Program-made: the position numbers and the translations under genes
In this document: positions 1 through 11,902 of the stretch, piece by piece
Numbering within the stretch: the first letter of the stretch is position 1
How the letters are laid out: each line of letters starts with the position of its first letter
The notes under the pieces: generated by a model
Databases searched by the model: none
Seen by the model: the letters and a program-made list of their open reading frames with translations, nothing else
Told to the model about the DNA's origin: nothing
Source: Anodontia alba
Lineage: Eukaryota > Mollusca > Bivalvia > Lucinida > Lucinidae
NCBI GenBank assembly: GCA_964016985.1
Contig: OZ024823.1
Location: 63,880,514-63,944,513 of the forward strand
Length of the DNA stretch: 64,000 bases
Direction of reading: 5' to 3'

Positions 1-418
1 CTTGTTTGAATTAACTTTCCTTGCCAAAAATCCATGTAGTGTAATGCTTTCTTTGTGTCCGACTCATAACTGATGGCTTAATCATATCGAGATGATGTGT
101 CTCGATTAAGACAACTCTGGCTAATTTGGAATTTGAATTAACTCCCTTGCCTAAAATCAGTGTAGTGTCCGACTCGTAACTCCTATATAGTATGGAATGT
201 ATTCATGAAACTTCACAGATAATGTGTCACAAATAAAGAAGACAACTCTGGCTGATTCCGTTTTTGCTTAAAATCCATGTAGTGTTATGCTGAAAATTCA
301 TGTCCTGCTCATAACTCTTAAACTGTATGGAATATATTCATGAAACTTCACAGATGGCTAAATCATATCGAGACGATGTGTCGAGAACAAGGAAGACAAC
401 TCTGGCTAATCAGTATTT
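1..418. repeat. Degenerate tandem repeat, left edge
   Basis: Three degenerate units of about 130-145 bp are marked by GACAACTCTGGCTAAT-like strings near 110, 240 and 382 and by repeated ATCCATGTAGTGT-like and CATGAAACTTCACAGAT strings. It looks like the core of another tandem-core element cut by the window edge. No coding potential was seen. Confidence 0.7.
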
Positions 419-3296
419 AGCTCCCCTGAGCAAAAGCTCAGGGTGAGCTATTGTGATCACCCTCTGTCCTTCGTCCGTCGTCTGTCGTCCGTCATCAGTC
501 GTCAACAATTAGTTTGTTAACACTCTAGAGGTCACAGTTTTGATCCAGTCTTGATGAAACTTGCCCAGAATGTTTGCCTTTATGAATTCTAGGTCAAGTT
601 CCAAACTGGGTCACTTGGGGTCAAAAACTAGGTCACCAAGCCAAATCAAAGGAAAAACTTGTTAACATTCTAGAGGTCACATTTTTGAAGCTATCATCAT
701 GAATATTGCTCAAAATGATGATTTCTAGGTCAAGTTCGAAACTGGGTCACTTAGGGTAAAAAACTAGGTCACCAGGCCAAATCAAAGGAAAACCTTGTTT
801 ACACTCTAGCGGTCACATTTTTGAAGCAATCATCATGAATCTTGCTCAAAATGTCGTGAGTTCTAGGTCAAGTTCGAAACTGGGTCACTTCAGATAAAAA
901 ACTAGGTCACTGGGCAAAATCAGCAGAAAACCTTGTTAACACTCTAGCGGTCACATTTTTGAAGCAATCATCATGAATCTTGCTCAAAATGTTTGTCTTG
1001 ATGAGTTCTAGGTCAAGTGCGAAACTAGGTCACGGGTCAAAAACTAGGTCACCTGGCCAAATCAGCAGAAAACCTTGTTAACATTCTAGAGGTCATATAT
1101 TTCAAGCAATCATCTTGAATCTTGCTCAAATTGTTTGTCTTGATGATTTCTAGGTCAAATTTGAAACTGGGTCACTTGGGATCAAAAACTAGGTCACCAG
1201 GCCAAATCAAAAGAAAACCTTGTTAACACTCTAGCGGTCACATTTATAAAGCAATCATCATGAATCTTGCTCAAAATGTTTGTCTTGATGATTTATAGGT
1301 CGTTTGAAACTGGGTCACTTGGGGTCAAAAACTAGGTCACCTGGCCACATCAGTGTAAAACCTTGTTAACACTCTAGCGGTCACATTTATAAAGCAATCA
1401 TCATGAATCTTGCTCAAAATGTTTGTCTTGATGATTTCTAGTTCAAGTTTGAAACTGGGTCATTTGGAATCAAAAACTAGGTCACCAAGCCAAATCAAAG
1501 GAAGACCTTGTTAACACTATAGAGGTAAATTTTTGAAGCAGTCATCATGAATCTTGTCCAAAATGTTTGTCTTGATGATTTCTAGGTCAAGCTTGAAACT
1601 GGGTCAATTGGGGTCAAAAACTAGGTCACCAGGCCAAATCAGCAGAAAACCTTGTTAACACTCTAGCGGTCACATTTTTGAAGCAATCATCATGAATCTT
1701 GCTCAAAATGTTTGTCTTGATTTCTAGGTCAAATTTGAAACTGGGTCGGGGTAAAAAAACTAGGTCACAGGGCCAAATCAGCAGAAAACCTTGTTAACAC
1801 TCTAGCGGTCACATTTTTGAAGCAATCATCATGAATCTTGCTCAAAATGTTTGTCTTGATGATTTATAGGTCTAGTTTGAAACTGGGTCATGTGGGGTCA
1901 GAAACTAGGTCACCTGGCCACATCAATGTAAAACCTTGTTAACACTCTAGTGGTCACATTTATAAAGCAATCATCATGAATCTTGCTCAAAATGTTTGTC
2001 TTGATGATTTCTAGTTCAAGCTTGAAACTGGGCCATTTGGAGTCAAAAACTAGGTCACCAAGCCAAATCAAAGGAAGACCTTGTTAACACTATAGAGGTA
2101 ACATTTTTGAAGCAATCATCATGAATCTTGTCCAAAATGTTTGTCTTGATGATTTCTAGGTCAAGTTTGAAACTGGGTCACTTGGGGTCAAAAACTAGGT
2201 CACCAGGCCAAATCAAAGGAAAACCTTGTTAACACTCTAGTGGTCACATTTTTGAAGCAATCATCATGAATCTTGCTCAAAATGTTTGTCTTGAGGAGTT
2301 CTAGGTCAAGTTAGAAACTGGGTCACTTGGGGTAAAAAACTAGGTCACAGGGCCAAATCAGCAAAAACCTTGTTAACACTCTAGCGGTCACATTTTTGAA
2401 GCAGTCATCATGAATCTTGCTCAAAATGTTTGTCTTGATGATTTCTAGGTCAAGTTCAAAACTGGGTCACACAGGGTCAAAAACTAGGTCACCTGGCCAC
2501 ATCAGTGTAAAACCTTGTTAACACTCTAGCGGTCACATTTATGAAACAATCGTCATGAATCTTGCTCAAAAAGTTTGTCTTGATGATTTCTAGTTCAAGT
2601 TAGAAACTGGGTCACTTGGAGTCAAAAACGAGGTCACCAGGCCAAATCAAAGGAAGACCTTGTTAACACTCTAGAAGTCACATTTTTGAAGCAATCATCA
2701 TGAATCTTGCCCAAAATGTTTGTCTTGATGATTTCTAAGTCAAGTTTGAAACTGGGTCACGTGGCATCAAAAACTAAGTCACCAGGCCAAATCAAAGGAA
2801 AACCTTGTTAACACTCCAGAGGTCACATTTTTTAAATAATCATCATAAGTATTGCTCAAAATGTTTGCCTTGATGATTTCTAGGTCTAGTTTAAAACTGG
2901 GTCACCTGATGTCAGAAACTAGGTCACCAGGCCAAATCAAAGGAAAACCTTGTTGACACTCTAGAGGTCCCATTGTTTAAGTGATCATCATGAATCTTGC
3001 TCAAAATGTTTGCCTTGATGATTTTTAGGTGACGTATATTTCACTGTTCAGTGACTTTCTTAAGTTTTCCGTTTAGGTCAGTTTCTCAGTAATTATTGGT
3101 CCTACAGAGTGATATTTGGTACTTGTGAAGTGTTTGTGTTTTGGTCAGTTTCTCAGTACTATTCCTACAGTCATTGATACTTAGTACATGCATACATCTT
3201 AGCATGGCCTCTTGAGTGCAGTCATCCATATTTGACCTTGACCTCTATTTCACAGTCCATTAGACATGCTACATTGTCTTACTTATTAATATAATC
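419..3296 (+). mobile_element. Helentron-like (HINE/pearl) element, core A, 3' truncated
   Basis: The head at 419 is a palindrome (AGCTCCCCTGAGC, AAAA, then GCTCAGGGTGAGCT), followed by TTGTGATCACC and a GTCC/GTCY-rich stretch to about 505. About 18 core A units follow, spaced near 144 bp and marked by TTGTTAACACTCTAG, each with several AGGTCA/GGGTCA strings. The 3' part (3030-3296) matches the tail region of the copy at 39774-41896 up to TTAATATAATCA. It then diverges, so the CTCAGGTGAGC plus hairpin end is missing. Family assignment rests on architecture. Confidence 0.8.
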
Positions 3297-3608
3297 AGCC
3301 TCATTTCCCACTGGAACATTGGACCCTCAGGTTGGGATTTTCCCATCTCCATTGAACATCAGTGATGGATTCCTTTTTTTCTTACCTAGAAGATCTCTAT
3401 TATGTTGGTTGCATTATCTCTCTGGACCACCACTCTTTGCCTGTAGTTTAAGCATTGTATGATACAAAGGGCACCATGCTGGGGCATCCGTGTCCCATGG
3501 ACACTTTTGTAGTTTTTAAGATGATTTATACTTATAGTAACTTCTGTTGTCAGGTTGTATTATTAGCTCCAGATAATGCAATTTTTTTTTTCCAAAATTG
3601 GTATTTTT
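3297..3608. other. Spacer with an orphan Helentron-like tail
   Basis: Mostly unassigned sequence. At 3480-3516 lies GGGGCATCCGTGTCC, then a perfect hairpin GTGTCCATGGACAC-like stem and TTTTGTAGTTT. This resembles the tail of the element ending at 13040, so it is probably a remnant 3' end of that family. No gene was seen. Confidence 0.5.
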
Positions 3609-5620
3609 TATCGCACCTGCTTGTAGCAGGGTGCGATATAGGCGTCCGATTTTCCGTCCGTCCGTCAGTCCCTCCGTCCGTCTGTCCGTCTGTCAACATT
3701 TATGTCGACGTTCGACATTTATGTCAAAGTTAGTATTCTAATCAACTGCAAGACTAAACAACCATCAAACCCTGCATGAAACATCTCCCTGACCTCCTGA
3801 CTTTGCGACATAGGTGTCCGCTTTTCCGTATGTCTGTCTATTCGTCCGTCCGTCTGTCAACATTTATGTCGAAGTTCGACATTTATGTCAAAGTTAGTAT
3901 TTTAATCAACTACAAGACTAAACAACCATCAAACCTTGCATGAAACATCTCCCTGACCTCCTGACTGGGACATAGGTGCCCACTTTTCCATTCGTCTGTC
4001 TGTTCGTCTGTCCGTCTGTTAACAGTTCTGTTATGTCGAAGTTCGACATTTATGTCAAAGTTTGTATTCTAATCAACTACAAAACTAAACAACCATCAAA
4101 CCTTGTATGAAACATCTCCCTGACCTCCCGACTTTGAGACATAGGTGCCCGCTTTTCCATTCGTCTGTCCGTTCATCCGTCCGTCTGTCTGTTAACAGTT
4201 CTGTTATGTCGAAGTTCGACATTTACGTCGAAGTTAGTATTCTAATCAACTACAATTCTACAACAACCATCATACCTTGCATGACACATCTCCCTGACCT
4301 CCTGACTTGGCAGGTATGTTGACCCAGTGACCTTGACCTATATTTTGCGCTCCATTGACTTTGACACAATTTACGTTGACGTTCCAGATCTTCTCAACTA
4401 TAAGGCGTACAACTACCAAACCTTGCATAGTGCTTCTCCTAGATGTACTGACTTGGCAGGTACCTTGACCCGGTGACCTTGACCTATATTTTGCGCTCCA
4501 GTGACTTTGACATATTTTGCGTCGATGTTCGATATCTCCTCAACTATAAGGCCTACAACCATCAAACCTTGCAAAAGTGCTTCTTCTCAATGTACTGACT
4601 TGGCAGATACCTTGACCTGGTGACCTTGACCTATATTTTGGCTACAGTGACTTTGACATAATTTACGTCAATGTTCCAGATCTCCTCAAGTGTAAGACCT
4701 CTAGCCACCAAACCTTGCATAGTGCTTCTCCTAGATGTACTGACTCTGCAGGTATCTTGACCCGGTGACCTTGACCTATATTTTGCGCTTCAGTGCCTTT
4801 TACACATTTTACGTCAACGTTCAATATCTCCTCAACTGTAAGGCCTACAACCATCAAACCTTGCATAGTGCTTCTCCTCAATGTACGGACTCCGCAGGTA
4901 GCTTCACTGGGTGACCTTGACCTATATTTCGCGCTCCATTGTCTTTTACACCTTTTACCTCACCCTACCATATGTCCTCAACTGTAAGGCCTTCAACCAC
5001 CAAACCTTATATAGCACTTCTTCTCGATGTACTGACTTGGCAGGTACCTTGACCTGGTGACCTTGACCTATATTGTGCACTCCAGTGACTTTGACACATT
5101 TTATGTTGATGTTCGGTATCTCCTCAAATATAAGACCTACAACCACTATACCTTGCATAGTGCTTCACCTCATTGCACTGGCTTGGCAGGTACTTTGACC
5201 CAGTGACCTTGACCTATATTTGACACATTTTACGTTGATGTTTGATAACTCCTCAACTATAAGGCCTACAACCACCATACCTTGCATTGTGCTTTTCCTT
5301 GATGTACTGAATTAGCAGGTACCTTGACCCATGACCTTGACCTATATTTCATGCTCCAGTGACTTTTACACATTTTACGGATTATCATTGGGCTGTATGA
5401 TACGAAAAGTCAGTGCTGAAGATATAGCCATTAGAGGGAATGGGACTGGCCTGGAAAGTATGTGCCCCACTAGGCACTTTGTCTACATTTTTTTCAACCC
5501 AGTTTTCCAAGTAAGCACTGCTAAGAATGAAATAAACTTATTTAATAACCACGTTCTGATTGTGGCTCCTGTGACTTTTGCACCAGCAGGTGCGATGACG
5601 CCTTCCGCGGATTTCTTGTC
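3609..5620 (+). mobile_element. Helentron-like element, core I
   Basis: The head contains TCGCACCTGC (3611-3620), TTGTA and GCAGGGTGCGATA, then a GTCCGTCC microsatellite. The tail contains GCAGGTGCGA (5586-5595), an exact 10-bp inverted match to the head, and ends CTTGTC near 5620. The core has two kinds of unit: about 175-bp units (3690-4300) that re-include the CGTCCGTC block, and about 145-bp units (4300-5330) with TGACCTTGACCTATATTT. Short open frames here are by-products of the repeats. Confidence 0.75.
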
Positions 5621-5644
5621 TAACTTCTCCAGAAAAATAAATGT

Positions 5645-5690
5645 GGATACCCATTAGAAGTGTCTCAAGGTACTTCTAATGAGTATCCAG
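5645..5690. repeat. Short fold-back palindrome
   Basis: Two 17-nt arms, GGATACCCATTAGAAGT and its near-exact reverse complement (one mismatch), flank a loop of about 10 nt. It shares the CATTAGAA core with fold-backs near 33791 and 63721. Confidence 0.7.
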
Positions 5691-5766
5691 AACGCGTTCT
5701 AAAAATATTGAGCTGGATCTATGGTGTTTTTTTATTGAAGAGTATTCTTGTATTCCATTTGTCTAG

Positions 5767-5846
5767 GGATTTGATGGTCATGGCAAACCACTCTTGACAT
5801 TGTACTTCCGAGTGCAGTTTTATGTTGATCAAGTTGTGTTGCTGAG
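5767..5846 (+). CDS. FRMD6-like: FRMD6/Willin-like FERM protein, exon a (F2 lobe start)
   Basis: An 80-nt exon with acceptor TTTGTCTAG and donor AG|GTAAGA. It reads GFDGHGKPLLTLYFRV and continues QFYVDQVVLLR, the FRVQ(F/Y)Y strand that opens the FERM F2 lobe. It ends in phase 2 (AG), and the first base of the next exon (A, 6678) completes an Arg codon, which ties the two together. The family is a cortical FERM scaffold linked to Hippo signalling in animals. The preceding F1-lobe exons were not found and are presumed upstream of the window. The FRMD6/Expanded assignment comes from recalled family sequence, not a search. Confidence 0.82.
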
Positions 5847-6677
5847 GTAAGACATATTGTGTGCTATTGTTTGTTTCAATATCCAACAAACAGTGAGTAT
5901 TATTACAGTTTTCATATTTCACTGCTTGTCTAACTTAGGATAACTTATTTAGGATAACTTCATTTTGTTATCAAATCTCTGTATAGTGGCTTACTTGAAT
6001 TTAAAATAAATGGACCAAGCACTTGAAGGACAAATGAGATGTGTGATGTTGATAGTGTGTGGGAAAACCAACATTTATGTACATGGTTCAGCCTAAGAGT
6101 AAGAGAATTTGTACAGTGAATGACATAGACCCTGCCAGACCTGTTAGTACAGATGTGTAGGGTTTTGCTGTTTGCATATGTGATCATGTTTATAATTTAA
6201 CCTTTCTCTTCAGTATATGACAAATTGATATTTTTGTTGTTTTTTTCCAGAAAACAGGGTTTGACATTTCTTGCAAAGTGTTTCCTATATCAAACTGTAT
6301 TTTATATTGAAGATTATTATTGTGTTCCATGGTTTGACATTGTATGCTATGGTGACAGTTTATGTAACCCTGTTTTCTGTTGAAAGAATGACTATATCAA
6401 AATGTCATCTGATATTTTTACTCAATGTGCTAAGCATTAAATGATTGATGGCAGCACTATGCAAACATGGATGATTATGAAAAGGAAGTTGTATATAAGT
6501 ACACAGCCATGTAAACTCTCAATTCCATCCATGTGACTGTATCATTGTTTAACACACCAAGATGATTGAAAAAACAATATTGTTTTCAAGAAGTAACAAC
6601 CATGTCTTGTTTCTTTGTGTCTAAAGATGAGGTGCTGTTTCACTGAAGTATTTTTAATCTGTTTTGCATGTTTGCAG
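5847..6677 (+). other. Intron between exons a and b (831 bp)
   Basis: A GT-AG intron holding a small fold-back at 6248-6379 and otherwise unassigned AT-rich sequence. No further exon is needed, because the flanking phases join. Confidence 0.75.
6248..6379. mobile_element. Small fold-back/MITE-like element
   Basis: CAGAAAACAGGGTT (6248-6261) is matched in inverted orientation by AACCCTGTTTTCTG (6366-6379), about 132 bp end to end. A related TTTGACATTTC motif recurs in the fold-back near 48200. No clear target duplication was found. Confidence 0.55.
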
Positions 6678-6864
6678 AGAAAAAACGACGCGTCATTTGT
6701 ACTACCTACAGTTGAAAGATAATGTTTTAAACTACCATCACGGGTGTTTGGAGGAGAAATGTTTCCTGGTAGCAGCGTATGCTCTGCAGGCAGACTACGG
6801 TGATTACAGGACAGCCTCCATGACAGGAGAGTATTTTGATCCAAGGGAATACTTCCCAGCCTGG
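6678..6864 (+). CDS. FRMD6-like: FRMD6/Willin-like FERM protein, exon b (F2 lobe)
   Basis: A 187-nt exon with acceptor TTTGCAG and donor TGG|GTAGGT. It completes the split Arg codon, then reads EKTTRHLYYLQLKDNV, later CLEEKCFLVAAYALQADYGD, and ends FDPREYFPAW. The (E/K)xxFLLAAYALQADxGD block followed by a (Y/F)FPxW strand is the classic FERM F2 helix region, and the YFPAW ending resembles FRMD6/FRMD4-type proteins. It ends in phase 0, matching the start at 28090. Codon use is ordinary and no disruption is seen. Confidence 0.93.
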
Positions 6865-7567
6865 GTAGGTCAGAACTCCCCAAGTTCAAGTCTGAGCTTC
6901 AGAATAAAGGGGAATAGATACACTTTCAGGAGGTAACTCTGTCACAAATTTTTTTTTTCCTCTTTCCTTTTAGAGCAGTCTCCATTTCAGAAAGGGATTG
7001 ATGTACTGGAAAAGCAAACAGGAAGTCACAAAAGGTTCCTCTCATGTAAAAATGGCAACTAAATCTTGAGGTGTATCTGTTCACCTTAAGTACTTGTTGA
7101 GTCAAGAACAATTTTCAGAGATGGCCACCAGGTATAAATGTTCGCTACCATGAGATCTTTATGTGCTGTGCAGAGAAAGTGGATCTTAGTGTTTGTGAGG
7201 AAAGCCAGTGTAGATAGACCTATTTGTCTTGTAGCTCTAGGTAAGGATAACCAGATACAGTGAACCCTCCTTACAACGACAGCATTTGTTCCCAAAGTTG
7301 TTGCCATTATAATGAATTTGCTGTTGTAAAGAATCCTTAATGGACAGAACGATATGTTAGAAAGACCTTGCTTTATTCTTATTTCCTCATAGAACTTGTT
7401 TAGGATATTTGTTAGAATTGCCTCAATGAATACATAATTCTTTTTGGATTTTTTTATTTTATTTTAATACTCTTCTGATTTGGCTCCCTTGAAGAACAAA
7501 AATAAAATCAGTATTAAACAAGTTAAAGGTTTACAAAAAAATTTCTTGCAGCATTTTTTTTTTTTTT
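6865..7567 (+). other. Start of the 21.2-kb intron, low-repeat part
   Basis: The donor is GTAGGT at 6865. The interval is mostly unassigned. At 7258-7345, ACAGTGAACCCTCCTTACAACGA-like text resembles one end of a pogo/Tigger-type MITE, but no matching end was found. 7497-7535 (AAATCAGTATTAAACAAGTT) recurs at 44352-44390. Confidence 0.5.
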
Positions 7568-10162
7568 ACCTCACCTGAGCTCTGCTCAGGATGAGCTATT
7601 GTGATCACTTTTCGTCCGTCGTCCGTCCGTCCGTCCGTCTGTCCGTGCGTGCGTCCGTCCGTCCGTCCGTCCGTTAACATTTTCAAACGAACTCTTCTCT
7701 GAAGCCGCTGAGCCAATTTTGCTCAAATTTCATATGGAGCCTCCTTAGGGTGGGGGAACGAGAGATTGCTAAAATGGTCGCGGTCCGTCGACTAAGATGG
7801 CCGCCATGCCCATATATGGTAAAAACCTTTAAAAATCTTCTTCTCCATAACCGAGGATGCCTTGGGGCTGAATCTTTGCATGAATCATTGGGGACGGGAG
7901 GTCAACCAAAGTTGCTAAAAGAATTGTCGTACGTTGACGTTTGACCTTTTTACGGCAAGGTCAAGTTCGCTTCCCTATGCATTTATATGAGCTCTATACA
8001 TTTGAATGGGAAAATTGTTAAGAGTTTCAAACGACATCTCCTCTGAAGCCTCTGAGCTAATTTTGTTCAAATTTCATATGGAGCCACCTTAGGGTGGGGA
8101 AACAAAAGATTGCTAAAATTGTCGCGGTCCGTTGACCAAGATGGCCGCCATGCCCATATATGGTAAAAACCTTTAAAAATCTTCTTCTCCATAACCGAGG
8201 ATGCCTTGGGGCTGAATCTTTGCACGAATCATCGGGGACAAGAGGTCAACCAAAGTTGCTAAAAGAATTATCGTACATTGACGTTTGACCTTTTTACGGC
8301 AAGGTCAAGTTCGCTTCCCTATGCATTTGTATGAGCTCTATACATTTGAATGGGAAAATTGTTAAGAGTTTCAAACGACTTCTCCTCTGAAGCCTCTGAG
8401 CTAATTTTGTTCAAATTTCATATGGAGCCACCTTAGGGTGGGGAAACAAAAGATTGCTAAAATTGTCATGGTCCGTTGACCAAGATGGCCGCCATGCCCA
8501 TATATGGTTAAAACCTTTAAAAATCTTCTTCTCCAGAACCGAGAATGCCTTGGGGCTGAATCTTTGCACACATCATCGGGAAGGAGAGGTCTACTAAAGT
8601 TGCCAAAAGAATTGTCGTACGTTGACATTTGACCTTTTTACAGCAGGATCAAGTTTGCTTCCCTATGCATTTGTATGAGCCCCATACATTTGAATAGGAA
8701 AATTGTTGAGAATTTTAAATTTCTTCTTCTCTGAAGCCACTGAGCCAAATTTGCTCAAATTTCATATTGTGCCTTCTTAAGTCAGGGGAACGAAAGATTG
8801 CTAAAATGGTCGCGGTAGGTCGACCAAGATGGCCACCATGCCCATATATGGTAAGACCCTTTAAAAATCTTCTTCTTCAGAACTGAGGATGCCTTGGGGC
8901 TAAATCTGTGCACAAATCATCAGGGACAGGAGATCTACCAAAATTGCTGAAAAGATTATCGTACGTTGACATTTGACCTTTTTACGGCAAGGTCAAGTTT
9001 GCTTCCCTATGCATTTGTATGAGCCCCATAACATTTATATGGGAAAATTGTTGAGAATTTGACGACTTCTCTGAAGCCACCAAGCCAAATTTGCTCAGAT
9101 TTTTAGTTCACCTGAGCATGAAGTGCGCATGGTGAGCTATTGTGGTCAGTCAATGTCCGTCGTCCATCATGGGTCATGCGGCGTGAACAATTGCTTTAAA
9201 GGCCTACTCTTCCTACACCCCAGGGCCAATTGACTCGATACTTGGTAGGAAGCATCAGGGTGAAATGTAGATAAAAAAAATAGCTAAAATCGTTCTGATC
9301 GGAAATCCAAGATGGCCGCCATGGCCGCCATCTTGAAAATCTTTTTCGCTTCTTCTCCTGAACCGAAAGGCCAATTGACTCCAAACTTGCTAGGAAGCAT
9401 CAGGGTGACTTGTAGATCAAATATAGCTAAAATCGTGTCGGTCCAAATTCCAAGATGGCCACCATGGCAGCCATCTTGAAAATCTATTTTTCGCTTCTAC
9501 TCCGAAACCCAAAAGCCAGTTGACTCCAAACTGGTTAGGAAGCATTGGGGTGACTTATAAATCAAAAATAGCTAAAATTGTGCTGATTAGAAATCCAAGA
9601 TGGCCACCATGGCAGCCATCTTGAAAAGCTATTTTTCGCTTCTTCTCCTGAACCGAAAGGCCAATTGACTCCAAACTTGCTAGGAAGCATCGGGATGACT
9701 TGTACATAAAAAATAGCTCAAATCGTGCCAATTGGAAATCCAAGATGGCCTCCATGACAGCCATCTTGAAAATCTATTTTTCGCTTCTTCTCTTAAACCT
9801 AAAAGTCAATTGACTTGAAACTTAGTAGGAAGCATCAGGGTGACTTGTAGATCAGAAAATAGCTATAATCATTCCGATCGGAAATCCAAGATGGCAGCCA
9901 TCTTGAAAATCTATTTTTTGCTTCTTCTACTGCACCGAAATGCCAGTTGACTCAAAAGTTGGTAGGAGGCATTGGGGGTGACTTATTTTACTTGTAACGT
10001 TTTGAAAATTTCAGCATTTTAACCTTGTAAGCAAGATATTTCAAAAACTGTTTAAGCCATTGCCTTGTCATAAGAGTATTGGAAAAATGTTGCATGCCAT
10101 CTGCATATCTGCAGTGGCGGTTTCACTCAGGTGAGCGAGTTGTGGCCCGTGGGCCTCTTGTT
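7568..10162 (+). mobile_element. Chimeric Helentron-like element, cores B then C
   Basis: The head at 7568 (CTCACCTGAGC, TCT, GCTCAGGATGAGCT, TTGTGATCAC) is followed by a dense GTCC microsatellite at 7610-7678. Four core B units of about 330 bp run from 7684 to 9100. A second, different head sits inside at 9105 (AGTTCACCTGAGC) with its own GTCC block. About five core C units (9190-9970) and a tail follow, with CTCAGGTGAGC (10126-10136) and a GGCCCGTGGGCC hairpin ending CTCTTGTT. Two heads share one tail. It is unclear whether this is two elements or a fused one. Confidence 0.8.
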
Positions 10163-10562
10163 TTTTTTGTTGTTTATTTTTGTTTTGTTATTGTTTGGTC
10201 CGATATTGAAGTATAGGAAAAACAAATCAGCCAAAGGCTCATATGAGCTTATAATATAGTCATGCTTCTGTGGTGTGTCCTCCGTCAGAAAGCACTTCTC
10301 CCTAGAAGCAGCAAACTTCTCCCTGTTTTCCCAGGAGGGAGAAGTCACTTCTTCCTTAATTCCTGGGCCAGCTTGGTCGCTTAGATTACAGTTCACCAAA
10401 TATCAGCAGAGATGTGCCTCAATGAATTTTTTTTTTTTTTTTTTTTTTGTAATTCCACTTACAGTTTATATCCGGAGCACTGAATTGTACAGGAGCAAGT
10501 TTTTGTGCTACATCTTTTTACTTGCCACGGGCGTAAAATGCCCCGCTTGGTGGAGCTCTTGT
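10163..10562 (+). repeat. 3' half of a core-J Helentron-like element, copy 1
   Basis: This segment, including the GGGAGAAGT-type inverted repeat near 10300-10345 and a long T tract (10430-10449), recurs at about 49818-50173. It ends CACGGGCGTAAAATGCCCCGC...GAGCTCTTGTT. The ACGGGCGTA string is the inverted counterpart of the core-J head at 43673. Confidence 0.7.
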
Positions 10563-11088
10563 TTTAAGTTTGGTTTTCAAAAAAATCGGGTCGGCGCTCC
10601 CGAGAATCTGAAAATAAAAAAAATTCTGGCCTTAGCAACTTGATCCGATTAGGCATCATTTGATCATTTTTGTAGTACCCTCAGAAAAGGAAAAAAAAAT
10701 ATATCACCAATCTTCACCAAATTTTGGGAGCTTAAAGATAAATAAATTATCTAACTTGACCGTTCAGAATTTTTTTAAAAGTGCCTAGAAAAAAATTATT
10801 GAGGTTTAAAATCAATTATTTTTCTCTGCACCTCTGTGTATCCCATTTTGGAACACATGACATTTGTGATGTCTGATTGGGAAACAGTGCCTCCTGTTTG
10901 GGAACATCTGATATATTTACCTGGTTGGGACAATACAAAAAAAAAATTGCATACAGTCATTAAATTATTACATAAATGATTAGCTGCGTTCATGCAGTTG
11001 AAAGCATTTTTTTTAAACATTTTAGAAGGAAAATATCTAATTTTCAAGTGCAAAATTGATAATTATCACATGTTTCTGATAGTATGTT
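10563..11088 (+). other. Unassigned intronic sequence
   Basis: AT-rich sequence with several homopolymer runs. Nothing gene-like or clearly repeated was recognised. Confidence 0.4.
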
Positions 11089-11101
11089 CATTGAAAGATG
11101 G

Positions 11102-11376
11102 GGGGTGGTTGGGTGGTGGGAAGGTGTCGTGTATCTTGCGTTATCAGGGCTTACAGTTGGGCAAGGCCTGCTATCCTTGTAGCAGGTAAGGGTAGAGGGG
11201 GAATGTTTTTATTTCTTCTGTTTCTTCACTTTTATTCCTGTTCCTCTTTCTTCTCTATTCCTCTCTTTCATCTCTTCTACTATCTCTTCTATCTCTTTTC
11301 TCCCTTTCTCTGGGAGACGACACAAAATGACCCACAAGGGTTGACGTGTCGTTAAACCCCAACTCAATCAATCAAT
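11102..11376 (+). mobile_element. Short retroposon (SINE or 5'-truncated LINE) with CAAT tail
   Basis: A 275-bp insert flanked by an exact 13-bp duplication CATTGAAAGATGG (11089-11101 and 11377-11389). The 3' end reads GTGTCGTTAAACCCCAACTC followed by (AATC)n, a tail seen in molluscan short retroposons. A CT-rich tract occupies 11215-11310. No certain pol III boxes were found, so SINE versus truncated LINE stays open. Confidence 0.75.
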
Positions 11377-11389
11377 CATTGAAAGATGG

Positions 11390-11902
11390 AACATATTAAG
11401 TACTTTAAACACAAATGTAAAAGGATATTATTAAAAGACAGAAAAGGTAGTGAAATTGGAGTTCAGTGTACCAAAACACCCTGTGTAATGTACCAAAATG
11501 CAAAACAACCATGGTCTCCCTTAAATATGAGGTCCATTCAATATGTAATGCGAACTAATCCTTATTTTCTACATAGTTGGTTCATTTATAGACTCGTCTG
11601 TACAATTAACATGGTAGATTATTTACTGTTTGGAATCAAATAATATTGTGGTCAAATCTCTCTTCTTAAGTGGTTGCCTAGTAACAAAAGAATGGAAGGG
11701 TACAGCGGCATGGCCACACTGTAAAATTAATCTTTAGAACAGATTTAAAGTGCACATGCACTGAGAATTAGCCAACTCACTATGCCGTTTGATAGCATCA
11801 AGTTCCCACTTGTACTTTTACTTCATATGGCTCGATAATACAAATACTGCTCAAAATACTAAAATGTCACATCAAGCACACATAGAATTTGACTCGAATT
11901 TT
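11390..11902 (+). other. Unassigned intronic sequence
   Basis: AT-rich, with no convincing exon or repeat structure recognised. Confidence 0.4.

Noticed and set aside
509..3030. CRISPR-like regular array
   Set aside because: Unit length is about 144 bp with no alternation of short repeat and unique spacer, in a eukaryotic context; it is a Helentron core.
5385..5520. Possible upstream F1-lobe exon in unassigned sequence before exon a
   Set aside because: No FERM motif in any frame, no convincing phase-0 donor, and the region lies inside the 3' part of the core-I element.
7258..7345. Pogo/Tigger-type MITE
   Set aside because: One end resembles CAGTGAACCCTCCTTACAAC, but no inverted partner or TA pair was found.
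10275..10643. A 122-codon open frame
   Set aside because: It overlaps a repeat with a long T tract that has a second copy at about 49900-50170; no conserved domain.
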